Source: a virus
Virus record (IMG/VR): IMGVR_UViG_3300010354_000661
Coordinates: 1 to 23,774 of that record
Direction: 5' to 3' (one strand)
Length of the DNA stretch: 23,774 nt
Shown here: positions 21,005 to 23,774 of the stretch, one piece after another
Layout of the letters: each line of letters starts with the position of its first letter
How positions within the stretch are numbered: the stretch's first letter is position 1
Made by a program: the position numbers and the translations under genes
Notes under the pieces: model-generated
What the model was told of the DNA's origin: nothing
Seen by the model: only the letters and a program-made list of their open reading frames with translations
Databases searched by the model: none

Positions 21005-22782
21005 TGTCGGCAGCGAAAATCACCATCAGCGGCGATGACGTGACGATTTCGGTGGCGCAGGGCCAGCCCGGTCCCGGCGTCCCGGCGGGCGGCACCACCG
21101 GACAGTCTCTTGTCAAGACCAGCAACGCGGACTACGCGACCGCGTGGACGAACGCGGGAAGCGGCACGGTCACCAGCATCACCCCCGCTGCCGACAACGG
21201 GCCGGGAACCGCCATCACGGGCAGCGGCACGATCACGGTCGCCGGGACGGTCAATGAGGTCACCACGGCGGTTGCGGGCACCACGATCACGGTGGGCTTG
21301 CCGGATGAAGTGACTGTCATCGACCTGAACACCGAGCGGTTGGACTTTGACATCACGCCGACCACCCCGACCGACGCCGTTGGCCGTCAGTATTGGGACG
21401 CAACGTATTCCACCCTTTCGTTGGGTATGGATGCGAATGTCAACCTGAAGCATGGACAGGCGTTGTACAAGCGTGGCCGCAACGTCAGCAACACCACGCC
21501 GATCCCAAAGGGTGCGGTGGTCTACGTTGCTGGGTCGCACGCGGCAACCGAGTTGATGATTGATCTGGCTGATGCGGACGCCGAGGCGACCAGCGCATAC
21601 ACCATTGGCGTTGCTGCGGAAGCCATTGCCGCCAACAGCACCGGGTTCGTGCAGGTGTTCGGCTACCTGACGGGCTTGGCCACTATTGGGTATTCAGGAA
21701 ACGAAGGCACGGCGCTTTACCTGTCCAGCACGGCAGGGGAAATGACATCGACGCTCCCGACGCAGCCCAAGCACGGCGTGCGGGTCGGCTTCCTTGTCAA
21801 GAAGGCGGGCGCGGGCGCGGGCAGCATCTTCATCAACATTCAGAACTATCAGGAGTTGGAAGAACTTTCCGATGTCCTCCTCAGCAGCCCCGTGACGGGC
21901 GACCTGTTGCGCTGGAACGGGACCAGCGGCGTGTGGCAGAATGCCAGCCTTGATGGCGACAAGGGGGACATCACGGTAAGCGTTGCGGGTGCGACGTGGA
22001 CGATTGACAATCAGGCGGTCACCTACGCCAAGATTCAGAACGTCAGCGCGACGGATCGGCTGCTTGGCCGATCTTCGGCGGGTGCGGGATCGGTGGAGGA
22101 GATCACCTGCACGGCAGCGGGGCGGGCGTTGTTGGACGATGCATCGGCCTTGGCGCAGCGCACGACGTTGGGCTTGACTCCGATTTCCACGCTTGGCGAT
22201 GGAACGTATGTGGACATCGCGCTGTCCTCAAACCAGACCGTATGGACGGTGGTGAACGGGGCGATCACGCCAGCCAAACTCAGCACGGGTGCGCCTTCGT
22301 GGACGGCTGGCGGCGACGTGACCACCACGGGCGATGTCATCATTGGCGGAAACGAGATCCGTAGTTCGGGCACGACGTTGGCGATCACCCTTTCCGGCGC
22401 GGACGTGTCGATGGCCGGGGCGCTGTCGGTGTCATCGGGCAACACGACGGTCAAGGGCGTGAGCGAAACCGTCAACGCCATCGGGACCGTCACTTCATCC
22501 CACACGTTCGACATCACCACGGGCACGATTCAGACGGCGACCTTGACGGCATCGACCGCTTGCACTTTCACGATGCCGACCGCGACGGCTGGCAAGTCCT
22601 TCATGCTGTTGCTGAAGCAAGCGGCGGCGACAGGCAACGGAACGGCGACGTTCACGGGCGTGAAGTGGCCCACGGCGGGCGCACCGACGATCACGGCGGC
22701 AGCGGGCAAGATGGACGTGCTGGTGTTCGTGGCGGATGGCGTGAATTGGTATGGCACCTACACGCAGGGGTTCACGCCGTAA
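21004..22782 (+). CDS. Tail fibre protein
   Basis: This 592-residue protein starts at ATG 21004 with GGAGG at 20992-20996. The N-terminus has a short collagen-like/spacer part (QGQPGPGVPAGGTTGQSLVK) and a repeat-like GTVTSITPAADNGPGTAITG segment typical of fibres. Next comes a module (VGRQYWDATYSTLSLGMDAN, VNLKHGQALYKRGRN) that also occurs in other phage fibres. A strand-rich region with 'LSDVLLSSPVTGDLLRWNGT' and GVWQNASL follows, then Gly/Ala/Thr-rich repeats. The C-terminus (TACTFTMPTATAGKSFMLLL; GVKWPTAGAPTITAAAGKMD; VFVADGVNWYGTYTQGF) is a common fibre end, built to pack as a trimer. It would bind the host surface or carry the receptor-binding protein encoded next. Confidence 0.8.
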   Translation: MSAAKITISGDDVTISVAQGQPGPGVPAGGTTGQSLVKTSNADYATAWTNAGSGTVTSITPAADNGPGTAITGSGTITVAGTVNEVTTAVAGTTITVGLPDEVTVIDLNTERLDFDITPTTPTDAVGRQYWDATYSTLSLGMDANVNLKHGQALYKRGRNVSNTTPIPKGAVVYVAGSHAATELMIDLADADAEATSAYTIGVAAEAIAANSTGFVQVFGYLTGLATIGYSGNEGTALYLSSTAGEMTSTLPTQPKHGVRVGFLVKKAGAGAGSIFINIQNYQELEELSDVLLSSPVTGDLLRWNGTSGVWQNASLDGDKGDITVSVAGATWTIDNQAVTYAKIQNVSATDRLLGRSSAGAGSVEEITCTAAGRALLDDASALAQRTTLGLTPISTLGDGTYVDIALSSNQTVWTVVNGAITPAKLSTGAPSWTAGGDVTTTGDVIIGGNEIRSSGTTLAITLSGADVSMAGALSVSSGNTTVKGVSETVNAIGTVTSSHTFDITTGTIQTATLTASTACTFTMPTATAGKSFMLLLKQAAATGNGTATFTGVKWPTAGAPTITAAAGKMDVLVFVADGVNWYGTYTQGFTP

Positions 22783-23774
22783 TGCTTGCCGCCCGCAAGT
22801 TCTGGTTCATCTATTCGGCGGGCGGCATCCCTGCCCCAGCGTTTGACTCGGACTTCACCACGATGTCCACGCTGGATGATGTCACCAACGCAGGGTGGAC
22901 GTACAGCCGCAGCGGTCTTGCGACCTACATCGACACCACCGGAACGGTTCGATACGGTCGGCACAACCTGTGCCTGCAAAGCGAAACGATGGGGTCGTGG
23001 AGTCTTGCGGGAGCAACCGTCACTTCAAACGCCACTACCGACCCATTTGGCGGAAGTAATGCTGATCGTATTGATGAAAATACGGGTTTGGGTGGTCAAC
23101 ACGGCATCAATAGCCTCAATGCGGGTGTCACCAGCGTTCGTGATTACGTTTGCACTTACAGCGTGTACGTCAAGGAGGACACTTCATCAAGTCCTGTTCG
23201 TCCGACCGTCATACTGACTTTTGGTGCTGGCTCGGCATCCAACATCAGCATGGCGTTTGATCTGCGAAACGGAGTGACGCTTGGCAGTCCGTCCATCCGT
23301 GCAGGAACCGCGTACACCGATTACGGCATGACTTCGGTTGGTAATGGGTGGTATCGCTGTTGGTTGCGGATGCAGGTGTCTTACCTTGCCGCAGCAAACA
23401 CGTTGATTGGTGGCATTTTTCTAACAAACACGGGTGTTGGTGTTGCGCCTACGTTGATTGCCAACGGTGGAGCGGTTCAATACAATGGGGCCGGATCAAC
23501 GGCTGGCCTCTTTGCGTTCGGTGGACACATCGAAGTATGCAATGCCCCGCAAAGTTACATTGGGCCGACAACGACAAGCGCCATCTATTGGCCGCGCCTC
23601 AATGCAACCTACGGCCTGTTGGTGGAGCAGGGTTACACCAATCTTCTGAACTGGTCGGAGACATTTGCAAGTTCTGGTGGGGCAAACAACAACTGGAACA
23701 ACCTTAGTCTGACTGTGACTACGGGTTCTGTGTCACCAAACGGGGTGACAAACGCGCTGCAATTCACGCACAAC
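22782..23774 (+). CDS. Receptor-binding-type tail protein, 5' part (3' end outside window)
   Basis: ATG 22782 overlaps the fibre stop (TAATG) and 331 codons are open to the right edge. The N-terminus (MLAARKFWFIYSAGGIPAPA) is short. Then comes a first module with FDSDFTTMSTLDD, NLCLQSETMGSWSLAGATVT and SNATTDPFGGSNADR. A Tyr/Ser/Gly-rich lectin-like stretch follows (SVYVKED; ISMAFDLRNGVTLGSP; GNGWYRCWLRMQV). A second module begins YGLLVEQGYTNLLNWSETFA and continues SLTVTTGSVSPNGVTNALQF. The repeated 'NLL-x-SE-x-F/W ... T-x-x-PxG-x-x-A' pattern is widespread in phage tail proteins and resembles carbohydrate-binding modules. From about 23000 on, the DNA is AT-richer than its neighbours. Ligand and oligomer state are unknown. 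Confidence 0.72.
   Translation, partial: MLAARKFWFIYSAGGIPAPAFDSDFTTMSTLDDVTNAGWTYSRSGLATYIDTTGTVRYGRHNLCLQSETMGSWSLAGATVTSNATTDPFGGSNADRIDENTGLGGQHGINSLNAGVTSVRDYVCTYSVYVKEDTSSSPVRPTVILTFGAGSASNISMAFDLRNGVTLGSPSIRAGTAYTDYGMTSVGNGWYRCWLRMQVSYLAAANTLIGGIFLTNTGVGVAPTLIANGGAVQYNGAGSTAGLFAFGGHIEVCNAPQSYIGPTTTSAIYWPRLNATYGLLVEQGYTNLLNWSETFASSGGANNNWNNLSLTVTTGSVSPNGVTNALQFTHN

Overview
The window is a contiguous piece of a tailed double-stranded DNA phage or prophage (Caudoviricetes). Every supported gene is on the + strand, and most neighbours overlap by 1, 4 or about 10 bases (ATGA, GTGA, TAATG and TGATG junctions). Base composition is about 60-65% G+C by eye and Shine-Dalgarno sites are mostly GGAGG/AAGGAG. 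I see no integrase, transposase, lysis gene, tRNA, IS element or CRISPR array, so lifestyle and host cannot be decided from this window. Three starts lack a Shine-Dalgarno site but carry a TANNNT hexamer 6-7 bases upstream, as in leaderless genes. This hints at, but does not prove, a host that uses leaderless mRNAs.

Layout. (1) 1-2808, early/replication module: the C-terminal part of an ERF-type single-strand annealing protein with an SSB-like tail, a run of small uncharacterised genes (one a single-pass membrane protein), and a Gp157-family protein, closed by a clear intrinsic terminator. (2) 2829-4324: a new promoter-like element, a small HTH-like protein and a ParB-like/DNA-methyltransferase fusion. 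(3) 4344-13429, packaging and head module with Mu-type relatives: probable small terminase, large terminase, a coiled-coil cargo gene, DUF935-type portal, MuF-type minor head protein, a repeat-linked mosaic protein, a protease with a nested in-frame scaffold start, a decoration-like protein and the major capsid protein. (4) 13499-17013, connector and tail module: gp36/DUF1320-like protein, gpG-like morphogenesis protein, probable tail tube protein, a tail assembly chaperone pair joined by a textbook -1 frameshift signal, a tail-terminator-like protein and a short tape measure candidate. (5) 17013-23774: two large tail-tip proteins, a small beta-rich adaptor-like protein, a tail fibre, and an incomplete receptor-binding-type gene whose distal part is clearly AT-richer.

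Most notable. A GGGAAAC slippery heptamer seven bases before a 10-bp hairpin would fuse the two tail chaperone frames. A strong internal ribosome site predicts a Mu gpZ/lambda Nu3-like scaffold nested in the protease gene. The 444-residue gene between MuF and protease is a mosaic of unlike modules, each introduced by a nearly identical S-R-P-G-A-K-A-K linker that is identical at DNA level in three copies. That gene and the coiled-coil cargo gene share a related N-terminus and a similar leaderless-type upstream element, which suggests two copies of one moron-like cassette placed between conserved head genes.
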